A stretch of DNA of 64,000 nt from Melioribacteraceae bacterium (GTDB lineage: Bacteria; Bacteroidota; Ignavibacteria; Ignavibacteriales; Melioribacteraceae), in NCBI GenBank assembly GCA_026983955.1, contig JALSTB010000012.1, forward strand, positions 1-64,000, written 5' to 3'. The notes under the pieces were generated by a model, which made no database searches, was not told where the DNA came from, and saw only the letters and a list, made by a program, of their open reading frames with translations. Shown piece by piece: positions 10,906 through 19,764 of this stretch (the first letter of the stretch is position 1; every line of letters begins with the position of its first letter). The position numbers and the translations under genes are program-made.

Positions 10906-11259
10906 ATGAGACAGAGAACCAACCTGGATACCTCGGAAGCAAATTTTGTTTATGCACGCGTATTACTTGAACTTAACAAATACGATAAATTTCAAAATCT
11001 GTTTGTTACCGACCGGAATAAAATCATCGATGAAATATGCCTGGCGGTAATTGATGAAGCAAATGAAAAAGAGGAAGACCGTGAAGCTCTTAAATTTGAA
11101 ATCATGTCGTATAAACTTCCCGCCGAAGAGAAAGAAAAGTATTTCAGTCCACCGCTGTATATAAGCGGCTTGAAGAAACCGGAAGAGTTTGATAAAAAGC
11201 TGAATAAAAAGTATGGTTCAATTATTAAAAAATATATAAAAGAAAAATTTATTAATTAA
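10906..11259 (+). CDS. Hypothetical charged protein
   Basis: I do not recognise this 117-residue protein. It starts MRQRTNLDTSEANFVYARVL, is strongly helical and charged (Lys/Glu-rich), has no signal peptide or membrane segment, and ends in a basic tail (KKYGSIIKKYIKEKFIN). It is divergent from rlmN and single, with about 190 bases of AT-rich spacer after it. Codon use resembles its neighbours, so I believe it is a real gene, but no function can be given. Confidence 0.6.
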   Translation: MRQRTNLDTSEANFVYARVLLELNKYDKFQNLFVTDRNKIIDEICLAVIDEANEKEEDREALKFEIMSYKLPAEEKEKYFSPPLYISGLKKPEEFDKKLNKKYGSIIKKYIKEKFIN

Positions 11260-11269
11260 AAGCTAAAAA

Positions 11270-11283
11270 TTGATTTAAATCAC
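11270..11283. promoter_or_regulatory. Crp/Fnr-like palindrome
   Basis: TTGAT-TTAA-ATCAC, a 9-of-10 match to the Fnr-type half-site pair TTGAT-N4-ATCAA. It lies about 165 bases upstream of the spermidine-synthase-like gene and just after the preceding stop codon. The same ATCAC right arm appears in candidate sites at 45805, 46034 and 52637. This is a pattern match only. Confidence 0.4.
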
Positions 11284-11448
11284 ATTGGTTAACTTATAAA
11301 ATTGTTATTATAAATTAAAATGTGCAATAAAATAATTTCATCTTCTGTTTAATCCTCTAAATCTGATCAACTTTGAAATTAAAAATATAACATCCGGCGA
11401 TAAAGAACACGGAATTCGTTAATATAAATTATCAACCAAGGGTATGTT

Positions 11449-13881
11449 ATGAAAAAGATATACGCCGGTTTGTTTTTAATTTCGTGCGCCACCTTGTTAT
11501 TAGAATTATCATTGTTAAGAGTATTCGATGTAATTTTATACTCTAACATTTCTTACTTGGTTATCACCTCGGCACTTTTTTGCTTTGGTTTAGCGGGTGT
11601 TTATTCTTCAATTCGGCCTTTGCCGTCTAGAGTATACCTACATAATTATATTTCAAAACTTTCTGCACTTTTTGCTATTTCGGCTATATTAATTCTTCCG
11701 GTAACTAATACTTTGCCGTTCGATTATGGTATGATTTCGAAAGAACCTGTGATGCAATTGTTTTATTTTTTACTTTTATATTTTTTTCTTGCATTGCCTT
11801 TCTTTTTTGCCGGGTTAATGTTTACAACTATTTTTACAATATATGCATTAAAAATTCAAAGATTATATTTCTGGGATTTATTCGGAGCGGCAATAGGTAG
11901 TGCGGTTATCATACCACTCGTGCCTGTTATAGGCCCTGCTGGAAATTTGTTTGTAGTAACTTCTTTTGGGTTATTAGCAGGAGCGCTTTTCAGCATAAAC
12001 TGGAAATACAAATTAACAGGCGTTTTTCTGGCGGTGATTGTTTTTGCCGTGCCTTTCTTAAAATCAGACTATTTTGAATTCACAGTTCATGTTAATAAAA
12101 GAGGAATAAAAACAGCATCGGAGAAAAATTGGATTGAATATACATACTGGGATCCTATTTCAAAAATTGATGTAATTAATCCGCCACACGGTAAATTCAA
12201 ACATATTGCATACGATGGCGGTTCCCAAAGTAGTTTTATTTATCCTTTTGACGGGGATTATAATAAGTTAAGAAATGAATTGCCGGACTCGGTTACAAAA
12301 CATTTTTGGTCGCGCGGCGTAATTGTTTCACATTTTTTAAAGCAAAATGAAAGCTATGATGCATTGATAATAGGCAGTGCGGGTGGCCAAGAGACAAAAG
12401 CCGCACTAACTTTTGGCGCTAAAAGCATTGACGCGGTTGAAATGGTAGGTGCGGTTGTTGATATTGGTAAACACAAATATGCAAAATACAATGGCAATAT
12501 TTTTAATCACCCAAAGGTAACTTGTGTTGTGGAGGAAGGCAGAAGCTTTTTAAGAAGGACAAATAAGAAATATGACATCATCCAAATTTTCAGTAATCAC
12601 ACATCGTCAAGCATTGCTGCCGGCACGGGCGCAATGGCTACAACTTATTTACAAACCGCTGAAGCATACGTGGAATATTTTACTCATTTGAAACCTTCGG
12701 GTATTCTTCATATTAATCACCATGTTTATCCGAAGGAAATTACTACTGCCGCCCTTGCATGGAAAAGTTTGGGATTAAAAGATTTCAAAAAACACGTTAT
12801 TGTATATGAACTGCAAGGGATACAAGATAATCTACCGACTTTGTTGATAAAAATGAGTCCTTGGACGGAAAGTGAATTCCGAAAACTTCAATACTTTTTT
12901 AGTTTGGAAACCGATGAAAAAAAATATAATTGGGTTTATAAACCTGTTGTTAATCCATTTGTAGAACGGGACAATTTTTTAAGTGATGATTTTTTCACGG
13001 GAAATATTCCGGAAGAACTCATTGATAAAATACCTTTTAGAGTAGCTCCATCAACTGACGATAAACCATATTTTAATTTTTTAAGAAAAAAATATAAAGT
13101 TTTAAATGAAGATTCGTCCAGTTACCTCAACCTCTCTACAGCAAGTTTGTTAAATAAACAACTTAAAGGTGGAATTATTCCAGTAGACGTAATCCATCTT
13201 ATTGTTACTGCGGTTCTCTCTGTAATATTTATCTTCTTGTTTGTTTTTATCCCGCTTCGTTTCTCCAACGCCGGGAAATCCGGAAAGTGGTCGGGTAAGA
13301 AGAATACTCTGGTTTATTTCAGTTGTTTAGGTATGGGTTTTATAATTTTAGAACTTGTACTCATTCAAATTTTTATGAAATTAATTGGTTCGCCTCTTTA
13401 CACTTATTCCACAATTGTTTTCGTCCTTCTTGTTGCTGCCGGTTTGGGTAGCTTCTATACAAACAAGTTGAATATTTCTCTCGAAAACCGGTGGTACTTG
13501 CCTTTCGTAGGAATAATTGTAACTAGTGCAGTGCTGTTAATAATACATCCATATATATTTTATTTTTATTTAGCTTCAGATATAATAATTAGAATTCTAG
13601 TGGCAATTATTTTATTAGCTCCCCTCGGATTTTTCCTCGGAATGCCGTTTCCGTTGGGAATATTGGCAACAGAAAAACAACCCATAGGTGCAATTGCATG
13701 GGCGTGGGCAATGAATGGACTCTTTACGGTTGTGGGCGGATTGCTCAGCGTTTTTTTGTCAATTCAATTCGGTTTCCGTATCACCTTGATTATTGCGATA
13801 ATTATTTATGGTATGGCTTTCTTGGTTTTTTCGAGGGTGAGGAATACAGTTGTAGGTCAAATTGAACTCTATAAAACATAA
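11449..13881 (+). CDS. Large membrane protein with spermidine-synthase-like domain
   Basis: An 810-residue protein in three parts: about six membrane helices (residues 1-215), a soluble Rossmann-type methyltransferase domain like spermidine synthase (about 220-560), and six to seven more helices (about 580-800). The cofactor loop reads IIGSAGGQETKAALTFGA, a G-S-A-G-G form where true spermidine synthases have GGGxG. VEMVG follows as the acidic strand. YDIIQIFSNHTSSSIAAGTG stands where the gate-keeping loop (D-x-x-x-D in polyamine enzymes) would be, and has no aspartate pair. So aminopropyl transfer to putrescine is doubtful. Fused membrane/spermidine-synthase proteins are widespread but uncharacterised. 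Composition is more AT-rich than its neighbours. It appears to be a single gene. Confidence 0.85.
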   Translation: MKKIYAGLFLISCATLLLELSLLRVFDVILYSNISYLVITSALFCFGLAGVYSSIRPLPSRVYLHNYISKLSALFAISAILILPVTNTLPFDYGMISKEPVMQLFYFLLLYFFLALPFFFAGLMFTTIFTIYALKIQRLYFWDLFGAAIGSAVIIPLVPVIGPAGNLFVVTSFGLLAGALFSINWKYKLTGVFLAVIVFAVPFLKSDYFEFTVHVNKRGIKTASEKNWIEYTYWDPISKIDVINPPHGKFKHIAYDGGSQSSFIYPFDGDYNKLRNELPDSVTKHFWSRGVIVSHFLKQNESYDALIIGSAGGQETKAALTFGAKSIDAVEMVGAVVDIGKHKYAKYNGNIFNHPKVTCVVEEGRSFLRRTNKKYDIIQIFSNHTSSSIAAGTGAMATTYLQTAEAYVEYFTHLKPSGILHINHHVYPKEITTAALAWKSLGLKDFKKHVIVYELQGIQDNLPTLLIKMSPWTESEFRKLQYFFSLETDEKKYNWVYKPVVNPFVERDNFLSDDFFTGNIPEELIDKIPFRVAPSTDDKPYFNFLRKKYKVLNEDSSSYLNLSTASLLNKQLKGGIIPVDVIHLIVTAVLSVIFIFLFVFIPLRFSNAGKSGKWSGKKNTLVYFSCLGMGFIILELVLIQIFMKLIGSPLYTYSTIVFVLLVAAGLGSFYTNKLNISLENRWYLPFVGIIVTSAVLLIIHPYIFYFYLASDIIIRILVAIILLAPLGFFLGMPFPLGILATEKQPIGAIAWAWAMNGLFTVVGGLLSVFLSIQFGFRITLIIAIIIYGMAFLVFSRVRNTVVGQIELYKT

Positions 13882-13891
13882 ATAACTTTTT

Positions 13892-13928
13892 AGAGAAGTC
13901 ATTTCGAGGATAGCTCACCTCTCTTTTT
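13892..13928 (+). terminator. Weak possible terminator
   Basis: AGAGA (13892-13896) can pair with TCTCT (13920-13924), or GAGG (13906-13909) with CCTC (13918-13921), just before a run of Ts. Either stem is short, so this is a weak call placed after the spermidine-synthase-like gene. Confidence 0.3.
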
Positions 13929-13967
13929 AATTTGTCTTATTGTATTTTCCCGCCTTTAATATCCGAA

Positions 13968-13975
13968 TAATTTTG
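13968..13975 (+). promoter_or_regulatory. Possible -7 promoter element of acyl-CoA dehydrogenase gene
   Basis: TAATTTTG fits the Bacteroidota -7 consensus TAnnTTTG and is identical to the one before pyrR. No good TTTG box stands 19 bases upstream, only TTTT. The start codon is about 50 bases downstream. Confidence 0.35.
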
Positions 13976-14026
13976 TAATTTTAGTTATAAGTATGAATTT
14001 GTTCAAAAAAATTGCGGAGTTTTAAA

Positions 14027-15175
14027 ATGAATTTTGAATTAAACGAAGAACAACTAATGATTCAACAAACGGCGCGGGAATTTGCCGAAACGGAAATCGC
14101 ACCATCCACAATTGAACGCGATATTAAAGCGGAATTCCCCACTGAAATTGTAAAAAAATTGGGTGAGCTCGGATTTATGGGAATGATGGTTTCCCCCGAG
14201 TACGGTGGCGCCGGTTTGGATACGGTAAGTTATGTGTTGGCACTGATAGAAATTTCCAAAGTTGATGCCAGCGTTGGAGTAATAATGTCGGTGAATAACT
14301 CGCTTGTCAATTTCGGCTTGGAAAAATGGGGGTCTGAATATATCAAAAAGACTTACTTAACCCCTTTGGCGCAAGGTGAAAAGTTGGGTGCATTTGCCCT
14401 TTCGGAGCCTGAAGCGGGCAGCGATGCAACGCAACAGAGAACAATGGCGGAAAAAGACGGAAAATATTGGGTTCTCAATGGAATTAAGAATTGGATTACA
14501 AACGGAACGTCAGCAGATTATTACATAGTGATGGCACAGACCGATAAAGAAAAACGGCATAAAGGAATCACCGCTTTCCTTGTTGAAAAGGGAACCCCCG
14601 GGTTTGAGCATGGCGTTAAAGAAGACAAATTGGGAATCAGAAGCTCGGATACGTGTTCTCTGACGTTTACCAATTGCCGCGTTCCCGAAGAAAATGTTAT
14701 TTGGGATGTGGGAAAAGGATTTTACTTCGCAATGAATACCCTTAACGGCGGAAGATACGGTATTGCCTCGCAAGCAGTTGGTATTGCAACGGCAGCATAC
14801 GAGAAGGCATTGAAATATTCACTCGAGCGAAAAGCGTTCGGTACCGAAATCTTTAATCATCAGGCAATTCAATTTAAATTATCGGAAATGGCAACCAATG
14901 TGGAAGCCGCACGATTATTAACTTTACAAGCAGCCGCCTTGAAAGATGCCGGAAAGGATTATATAAAACAAGCATCCATGGCTAAATTGTTTGCCAGCGA
15001 AACAGCCGTTAAATGTGCTCTCGAAGCAATTCAAATTCACGGCGGTTACGGTTACGTAAGAGAATATCTGGTTGAAAGATATCTTCGCGATGCCAAAATA
15101 ACAGAGATTTATGAAGGAACTTCGGAAATACAAAAAATTATTATTGCACGCGAAATAATGAAGGAAATCCAATAA
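14027..15175 (+). CDS. Acyl-CoA dehydrogenase (short/medium-chain type)
   Basis: A 382-residue FAD enzyme that oxidises acyl-CoA to trans-2-enoyl-CoA and passes electrons to ETF (etfBA is in this window at 41-42.7 kb). The full family pattern is present: MNFELNEEQLMIQQTAREFA at the start, GAFALSEPEAGSDA and KNWITNGTSADYYIVMAQT for flavin and substrate binding, and IYEGTSEIQKIIIAREI with the catalytic glutamate near the C terminus. I start at ATG 14027, preceded by GCGGAG about 8 bases upstream, rather than the TTG at 14012. Substrate chain length cannot be read from sequence. It stands apart from the fad operon and is followed 20 bases later by the YidD-like gene. Confidence 0.93.
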   Translation: MNFELNEEQLMIQQTAREFAETEIAPSTIERDIKAEFPTEIVKKLGELGFMGMMVSPEYGGAGLDTVSYVLALIEISKVDASVGVIMSVNNSLVNFGLEKWGSEYIKKTYLTPLAQGEKLGAFALSEPEAGSDATQQRTMAEKDGKYWVLNGIKNWITNGTSADYYIVMAQTDKEKRHKGITAFLVEKGTPGFEHGVKEDKLGIRSSDTCSLTFTNCRVPEENVIWDVGKGFYFAMNTLNGGRYGIASQAVGIATAAYEKALKYSLERKAFGTEIFNHQAIQFKLSEMATNVEAARLLTLQAAALKDAGKDYIKQASMAKLFASETAVKCALEAIQIHGGYGYVREYLVERYLRDAKITEIYEGTSEIQKIIIAREIMKEIQ

Positions 15176-15195
15176 TATTTTGTCTCTCGTAAATC

Positions 15196-15651
15196 ATGAA
15201 ATTTAAATTATTACTAATTTTATCATTTGTATATGGAAATTTAATTGCACAAACGGATTGGGAAAGATGGGATGCGGATAATTCCGTTTTTCAACTCAAA
15301 GGAATTCAAGAGAGGGATTATTCACTCGACAAAAGTAATGTTGGTATGATGGCACTTACCGCATTGAGGGACTTGTATTGGTTTGCGTTTTCGGATCTCG
15401 ACGGAGATAATTGTCCGTTTCATCCCACGTGCTCTTCATTTTTTGTCGAAGCGGTAAAAAAAACAAACCTGCTTCAAGGATTGCTAATGTTTGCCGATAG
15501 ATTTACGAGAGACACTAATTTTTTCAAAGGATTTAACCATTACGAAATTGATGAAACCGGAAAATTTTTCGATCCCGTTGATAATTACACTTTAACCGGT
15601 ACATACATCCGTAAGCAATCATACCACAAAAGGAAGTATAAACTTAAATAA
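15196..15651 (+). CDS. Exported YidD-domain protein
   Basis: A 151-residue protein with a Sec signal peptide (MKFKLLLILSFVYGNLIAQ, cleavage likely after Ala18-Gln19). A YidD-like core follows: CPFHPTCSSFFVEAV (Cys73, Cys79) and LLQGLLMFADRF, matching the YidD pattern C-x-x-x-P-T-C-S-x-x-x-x-E-A-x-x...G. Classic YidD is a short cytosolic protein anchored by an amphipathic helix that helps YidC insert membrane proteins. This one appears to be exported and carries a C-terminal extension (about 110-151). It is followed with no gap by two related TPR/membrane proteins, which suggests a shared job at the cell envelope. The domain call is fairly sure; the function is not known. Confidence 0.78.
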   Translation: MKFKLLLILSFVYGNLIAQTDWERWDADNSVFQLKGIQERDYSLDKSNVGMMALTALRDLYWFAFSDLDGDNCPFHPTCSSFFVEAVKKTNLLQGLLMFADRFTRDTNFFKGFNHYEIDETGKFFDPVDNYTLTGTYIRKQSYHKRKYKLK

Positions 15652-16506
15652 TTGAAAATATTAATATATTTCACATATTTTTTACTTTTGCCAATCGTTT
15701 TGTTAGCCCAACCGGCTGAATTGTTTCAACCCGGGAATAGATTGAAATTCGGAAATTATCTTTTTTGCTCGAACGATTATTTACGTGCCATTGACGAATT
15801 CCAAAACTTTTTGAAGTATAAAAAGAATGATACGGTCTTTTTTAAAATAGGTTTGGCATATGAAAAAATGCGGAAATATGATATCGCACAATTGTATTTT
15901 GCATCGTATCCGGAAAAGAATGCTTTTTATCCGGAAGCCCGGCTTGAATTTCATAAATTATTTTTTTTGAAAAAAGAATTTTCCGCACTGAGAGAAAACG
16001 TTGCTCGAACCGGAAAAAATTTTGAATACTATCCTGAAATAAAAAGGTTAAGCTACATCAGTTACTTGTTCGATGATACGGATTTACCCGATTCAAATAA
16101 TTTCAAACTCTGGTTTAATAATTCCGGACAAAAGAAAATTATCCGTTACTACAGAATAAAACTGAATTTACCACAAAAAAGTTTAACTGTTGCCGGAATG
16201 CTTTCGGCGGTGATTCCGGGCTTGGGAAAAATTTATGCCGGCGAAACTGGCGATGGAATAACCGCTTTAATTGTCAACGGGCTTCTCGGCTTTTTGGCCT
16301 ATGATAATTTCCGTGCCGGTCATAAATTCAGAGGTTGGTTGTTTTCGGGACTTACCGCATTCTTTTATGCAGGGAATATTTACGGCTCGGTTGCAGCTGC
16401 TCAAATTTATAATAATAAAATCAAAACCGGTTACAAGCAAGAACTGGAAATGTTTTTGGAACGGGAAAATTATTTTTTACCGGATTACAAAAATTTATGT
16501 AAATGA
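15652..16506 (+). CDS. TPR protein with C-terminal membrane domain (first of pair)
   Basis: A 284-residue protein starting at a TTG directly after the YidD-like stop codon (no ATG fits the signal peptide MKILIYFTYFLLLPIVLLAQ). Residues 25-125 form TPR-like helices (DYLRAIDEFQNFLKY, KIGLAYEKMRKYDIAQLYF). Residues about 180-265 form a membrane domain with the signature AGMLSAVIPGLGKIYAGETG, which recalls the P-G-x-G-x-x-Y-x-G motif of TM2/DUF5683-like domains. The protein therefore seems to have a periplasmic repeat domain joined to an inner-membrane hairpin domain. The next gene has the same plan, so the two are probably ancient duplicates. No function is known to me. Confidence 0.72.
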   Translation: MKILIYFTYFLLLPIVLLAQPAELFQPGNRLKFGNYLFCSNDYLRAIDEFQNFLKYKKNDTVFFKIGLAYEKMRKYDIAQLYFASYPEKNAFYPEARLEFHKLFFLKKEFSALRENVARTGKNFEYYPEIKRLSYISYLFDDTDLPDSNNFKLWFNNSGQKKIIRYYRIKLNLPQKSLTVAGMLSAVIPGLGKIYAGETGDGITALIVNGLLGFLAYDNFRAGHKFRGWLFSGLTAFFYAGNIYGSVAAAQIYNNKIKTGYKQELEMFLERENYFLPDYKNLCK

Positions 16507-16509
16507 GTA

Positions 16510-17346
16510 ATGAATAAAAATTTAATAATTATAATTATAATAAGTTTGACGGCTTTTAATTTACCGGCACAAACCAATCTCCGCTGGCAAGCGGCATATG
16601 CGGATTCTTTGTTTGCTTCGGCACAATATTTTGATGCAATTACCGAGTATAAACGCTTGCTTTTCTTTGACAAGGAAAATAAATATTCGTTTTCCGGAAA
16701 TTATAAAATAGGGCTATCTTACAAGAAAGGCGGTAAATTTGACGATGCAATAAAATATTTCAGATTGGCTGAAAAGAATGCAAAACGTGATTCCGGAAAA
16801 CTCAAAGCGAAGTTTCAAATTATAAGAACCAATATTTTAAGGGGTACAACGGAAATTGCTCTGAATCATCTGAGGCAATTGGCAAAGGAATTAAACGATT
16901 CTCTATCACTGAAAAAAATCCGGTATTGGAAAGGCTGGGCGTTTATGTTTTCGGACAAATGGGATTCCGCAAAAGCCGAATTCACCCGGATTAATCCAAA
17001 CCATGAGTTGATAAAAATTTGTGACAATGTGATAAATCAAAAATATTCCGTAACTTTTGCCAAACTATTTTCTTATATTTTACCCGGAGCAGGTCAATTT
17101 TATACCGGACATTATCTTTCGGGATTGATGTCGCTTGGTATGAATGTTTTATGGGGTTATTTTACGGTAAAGGCTTTCATCGCCGATAGGGTTTTTGACG
17201 GAATAGTTACCGGAAATTTGTTATGGTTCAGGTTTTACAGGGGAAATTTTCAAAATGCAGAAAAATTTGCGCTGCAAAAAAATATCGAAATTGCTAACGA
17301 AGCTTTAAGGAAAATACAATTAGAATATAAAGGAGAAAAACCGTGA
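16510..17346 (+). CDS. TPR protein with C-terminal membrane domain (second of pair)
   Basis: A 278-residue protein with signal peptide MNKNLIIIIIISLTAFNLPAQ. TPR-like repeats follow (YFDAITEYKRLLFFDKENKY, YKIGLSYKKGGKFDDAIKYF), then a membrane segment near residues 180-245 with SYILPGAGQFYTGHYLSGL. This repeats the layout of the gene 4 bases upstream: a P-G-x-G-x-x-Y-x-G motif followed by hydrophobic helices. Sequence identity is low but the order of parts is the same. Its stop codon overlaps the GTG start of the ACT-domain gene (GTGA), so the run continues. An envelope role together with the YidD-like protein is inferred. Confidence 0.72.
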   Translation: MNKNLIIIIIISLTAFNLPAQTNLRWQAAYADSLFASAQYFDAITEYKRLLFFDKENKYSFSGNYKIGLSYKKGGKFDDAIKYFRLAEKNAKRDSGKLKAKFQIIRTNILRGTTEIALNHLRQLAKELNDSLSLKKIRYWKGWAFMFSDKWDSAKAEFTRINPNHELIKICDNVINQKYSVTFAKLFSYILPGAGQFYTGHYLSGLMSLGMNVLWGYFTVKAFIADRVFDGIVTGNLLWFRFYRGNFQNAEKFALQKNIEIANEALRKIQLEYKGEKP

Positions 17347-17771
17347 GTCTTTCCGAAAGTGAGTTAAGAAAAATTACTTTGGAAGCAATCGAGGAATTGG
17401 GCGAAAATGCAACACCGCAACTTGTAAAAGAAGTTGTTGAAAAAGCAGTTAGAAAATTGGAAGGTGAGGAACAACGGCCTGAAAAAACATCGTCCGATTC
17501 TGGACGTGTAATCCTTACTTCGTTCGGAATGAATCATCCCGGAATTGTTGCCGGAATTACAAAAGCATTGTATGAAGCAGGGTGCGATATTCTCGATATC
17601 AGTCAAAAAATTTTATCCGATTTCTATACAATGATGATGGTTGTCAATATCAGTTCATCGAAACAAGGGTTGAGAGAGCTGCAGGAAACAATGAACAAAG
17701 TAGCGGATGATCTTAAAGTTAAAATTTACATTCAGCATGAAGATGTGTTCAGATATATGCACCGTGTATAA
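17343..17771 (+). CDS. ACT-domain protein, UPF0237 type, with N-terminal helical extension
   Basis: Residues 55-142 form an ACT domain of the UPF0237 group: VILTSFGMNHPGIVAGITKALYEAG and ILDISQKILSDFYTMMMVV are close to the family pattern. ACT domains bind small ligands, often amino acids, and control a partner. Residues 1-50 are an extra charged helical part not found in the shortest family members. The start is a GTG that overlaps the previous stop. The next gene, 16 bases on, encodes the UPF0210 protein, the usual partner of this ACT family in many bacteria. Ligand and role are unknown. Confidence 0.88.
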   Translation: MSLSESELRKITLEAIEELGENATPQLVKEVVEKAVRKLEGEEQRPEKTSSDSGRVILTSFGMNHPGIVAGITKALYEAGCDILDISQKILSDFYTMMMVVNISSSKQGLRELQETMNKVADDLKVKIYIQHEDVFRYMHRV

Positions 17772-17787
17772 AATTAAGGAATAAATC

Positions 17788-19149
17788 ATGCCGTACGAAT
17801 TTGAAGAAGTACTCGAAACAATCAAAATGACGGAAATCGAACATTTCGATATCCGTACGGTTACAATGGGAATCAGCTTGCGGGATTGCTACGATCGTAA
17901 TTTGGAAATAACGAAAGAAAAAATTTATTCCAAGATATTAAAGTATGCGAAAAACCATGTGAGTTACGCTGAACAAGTTGAAGCCCAATTCGGAATTTCG
18001 ATTGCAAACAAAAGAATTGCCGTAACCCCCGTTTCCATCGCTTTCGATGGTTTGGATGCCGGAGGCTTTATAGAAGTGGCGAAGGTTTTGGATAAAGCGG
18101 CAAAGGATGTTGGTGTGGATTACATCGGAGGATTTTCCGCACTGGTACAAAAAGGTTTTACCAGGAGTGAAGCGGAAATGATTAAAGCAATTCCTCATGC
18201 CCTATCTCAAACGGAGAGGGTCGTATCAAGTGTCAATGTTGCATCGACAAAAGCCGGAATAAACATGGATGCCGTAAATATGATGGCTGCTGCAGTAAAG
18301 AAAACGGCTGAGCTTACCAAAGATAAAGATTCTGTGGGTTGTGCAAAACTGGTGGTCTTCTGCAACGTACCCGAAGATAATCCCTTTGTAGCAGGCGCCT
18401 TTCACGGGGTTTCCGAAGCGGAAGTTTCGCTTAATATGGGAATCAGTGGTCCCGGTGTGGTTTTGGATGCAATAAAAAACGCCGGCAAAGTCGATTTGCA
18501 ACAGCTTGCCGAAGTGATCAAAAAAACCACATTTAAAATTACGAGGGCAGGAGAATTGATTGGAAGAAAAGTAGCCGCTTTGCACGGAATACCCTTCGGA
18601 ATTATTGATATTTCATTGGCACCTACACCGGCGGAAGGCGACAGTATTGCCGATGTATTAAAAGCAATGGGCGTGGAAGACGTTGGGGCAGCTGGAACTA
18701 CAGCCGCATTGGCAATGTTGAATGATGCAGTGAAAAAAGGCGGGCTTATGGCAAGCTCGTCAGTTGGCGGCATGAGCGGCGCATTTATTCCCGTTAGCGA
18801 AGATCAAGGAATGATTCGTGCAGCGGAAAAAGGTCATATCTCAATCGAAAAATTGGAAGCCATGACTTCTGTTTGCTCGGTGGGACTCGATATGATTGCA
18901 ATACCCGGCGATACGGACGAATCAACTATTGCCGGAATTATTGCCGATGAATGTGCAATCGGTGTAATTAACGATAAAACAACGTCGGCACGTTTAATCC
19001 CCGCTTATGGTAAAAAAGTAGGCGACTATGTTGATTACGGCGGTTTGCTTGGTCGCGCTCCGGTAATGAAAGTATCGGATTTGAGTCCGGCAAAATTTGT
19101 ATCACGTGGCGGCAGAATTCCAGCGCCAATGAGAAGTTTAACCAATTAA
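17788..19149 (+). CDS. UPF0210 (PFL-like) family protein
   Basis: A 453-residue member of the UPF0210/DUF711 family, structurally related to glycyl-radical proteins but without known activity. Conserved stretches include [13 protein letters not shown] near the start, [34 protein letters not shown], and [18 protein letters not shown]. The length is normal. It follows the ACT gene by 16 bases and has an AATTAAGGAA-type leader. The ACT/UPF0210 pairing is conserved in distant phyla, so the ACT protein probably regulates this one. The family identification is firm and the biochemistry unknown. Confidence 0.92.
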   Translation: MPYEFEEVLETIKMTEIEHFDIRTVTMGISLRDCYDRNLEITKEKIYSKILKYAKNHVSYAEQVEAQFGISIANKRIAVTPVSIAFDGLDAGGFIEVAKVLDKAAKDVGVDYIGGFSALVQKGFTRSEAEMIKAIPHALSQTERVVSSVNVASTKAGINMDAVNMMAAAVKKTAELTKDKDSVGCAKLVVFCNVPEDNPFVAGAFHGVSEAEVSLNMGISGPGVVLDAIKNAGKVDLQQLAEVIKKTTFKITRAGELIGRKVAALHGIPFGIIDISLAPTPAEGDSIADVLKAMGVEDVGAAGTTAALAMLNDAVKKGGLMASSSVGGMSGAFIPVSEDQGMIRAAEKGHISIEKLEAMTSVCSVGLDMIAIPGDTDESTIAGIIADECAIGVINDKTTSARLIPAYGKKVGDYVDYGGLLGRAPVMKVSDLSPAKFVSRGGRIPAPMRSLTN

Positions 19150-19164
19150 ATCTCAGGAGGTTGA

Positions 19165-19761
19165 ATGAAAAAAATCGGTTGTGGAGTAGCTCTTGCTATT
19201 CTGATAGTTATAATCGGTGCAATAATTTGGGGCGTCGGAGTATATAATAATTTGGTTACTCTTGACGAAAAAGTAATGCAACAATGGAGCCAAGTTGAAA
19301 ACCAATATCAACGAAGGGCAGATTTAATTCCCAATTTGGTTGAAACCGTAAAAGGTGTTGCAAAATTTGAAAAGGAAACATACACGGCTGTAACCGAAGC
19401 ACGGGCGAAAGTAAATCAAATAAAATTAACACCGGAATTGCTAAGCGACCCGCAAGCATTTCAAAAATTCCAAGCTGCGCAAGACGGTTTGAGCAGCGCC
19501 CTTTCACGTTTGCTGGTTACTGTTGAACGTTATCCCGAATTGAAAGCAAACGAGAATTTTTTGCAACTGCAAGCCCAGTTGGAAGGTACAGAAAACAGAA
19601 TTGCTGTAGAAAGAAGAAAATTCAATCAGGTTGTACAAGAATACAATACAACAATCAGAAGATTTCCTGCAAACTTTATTGCCAATTTGACGGGCTTCAG
19701 GGAAAAACAATATTTCAAATCCGTTGAAGGTTCGGAGAAACCACCGAAAGTACAATTTTAA
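19165..19761 (+). CDS. lemA: LemA family protein
   Basis: A 198-residue LemA protein: one N-terminal membrane helix (about residues 5-28, short N terminus) followed by a long alpha-helical domain facing outward. The family signature is visible: NNLVTLDEKVMQQWSQVENQ and YQRRADLIPNLVETVKGVA, then NRIAVERRKFNQVVQEYNTT. A strong AGGAGG ribosome site precedes the ATG. It lies 3 bases before a TPM-domain gene. LemA and TPM proteins are adjacent in very many genomes and probably act together at the membrane, but no activity is established. Confidence 0.95.
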   Translation: MKKIGCGVALAILIVIIGAIIWGVGVYNNLVTLDEKVMQQWSQVENQYQRRADLIPNLVETVKGVAKFEKETYTAVTEARAKVNQIKLTPELLSDPQAFQKFQAAQDGLSSALSRLLVTVERYPELKANENFLQLQAQLEGTENRIAVERRKFNQVVQEYNTTIRRFPANFIANLTGFREKQYFKSVEGSEKPPKVQF

Positions 19762-19764
19762 TTT

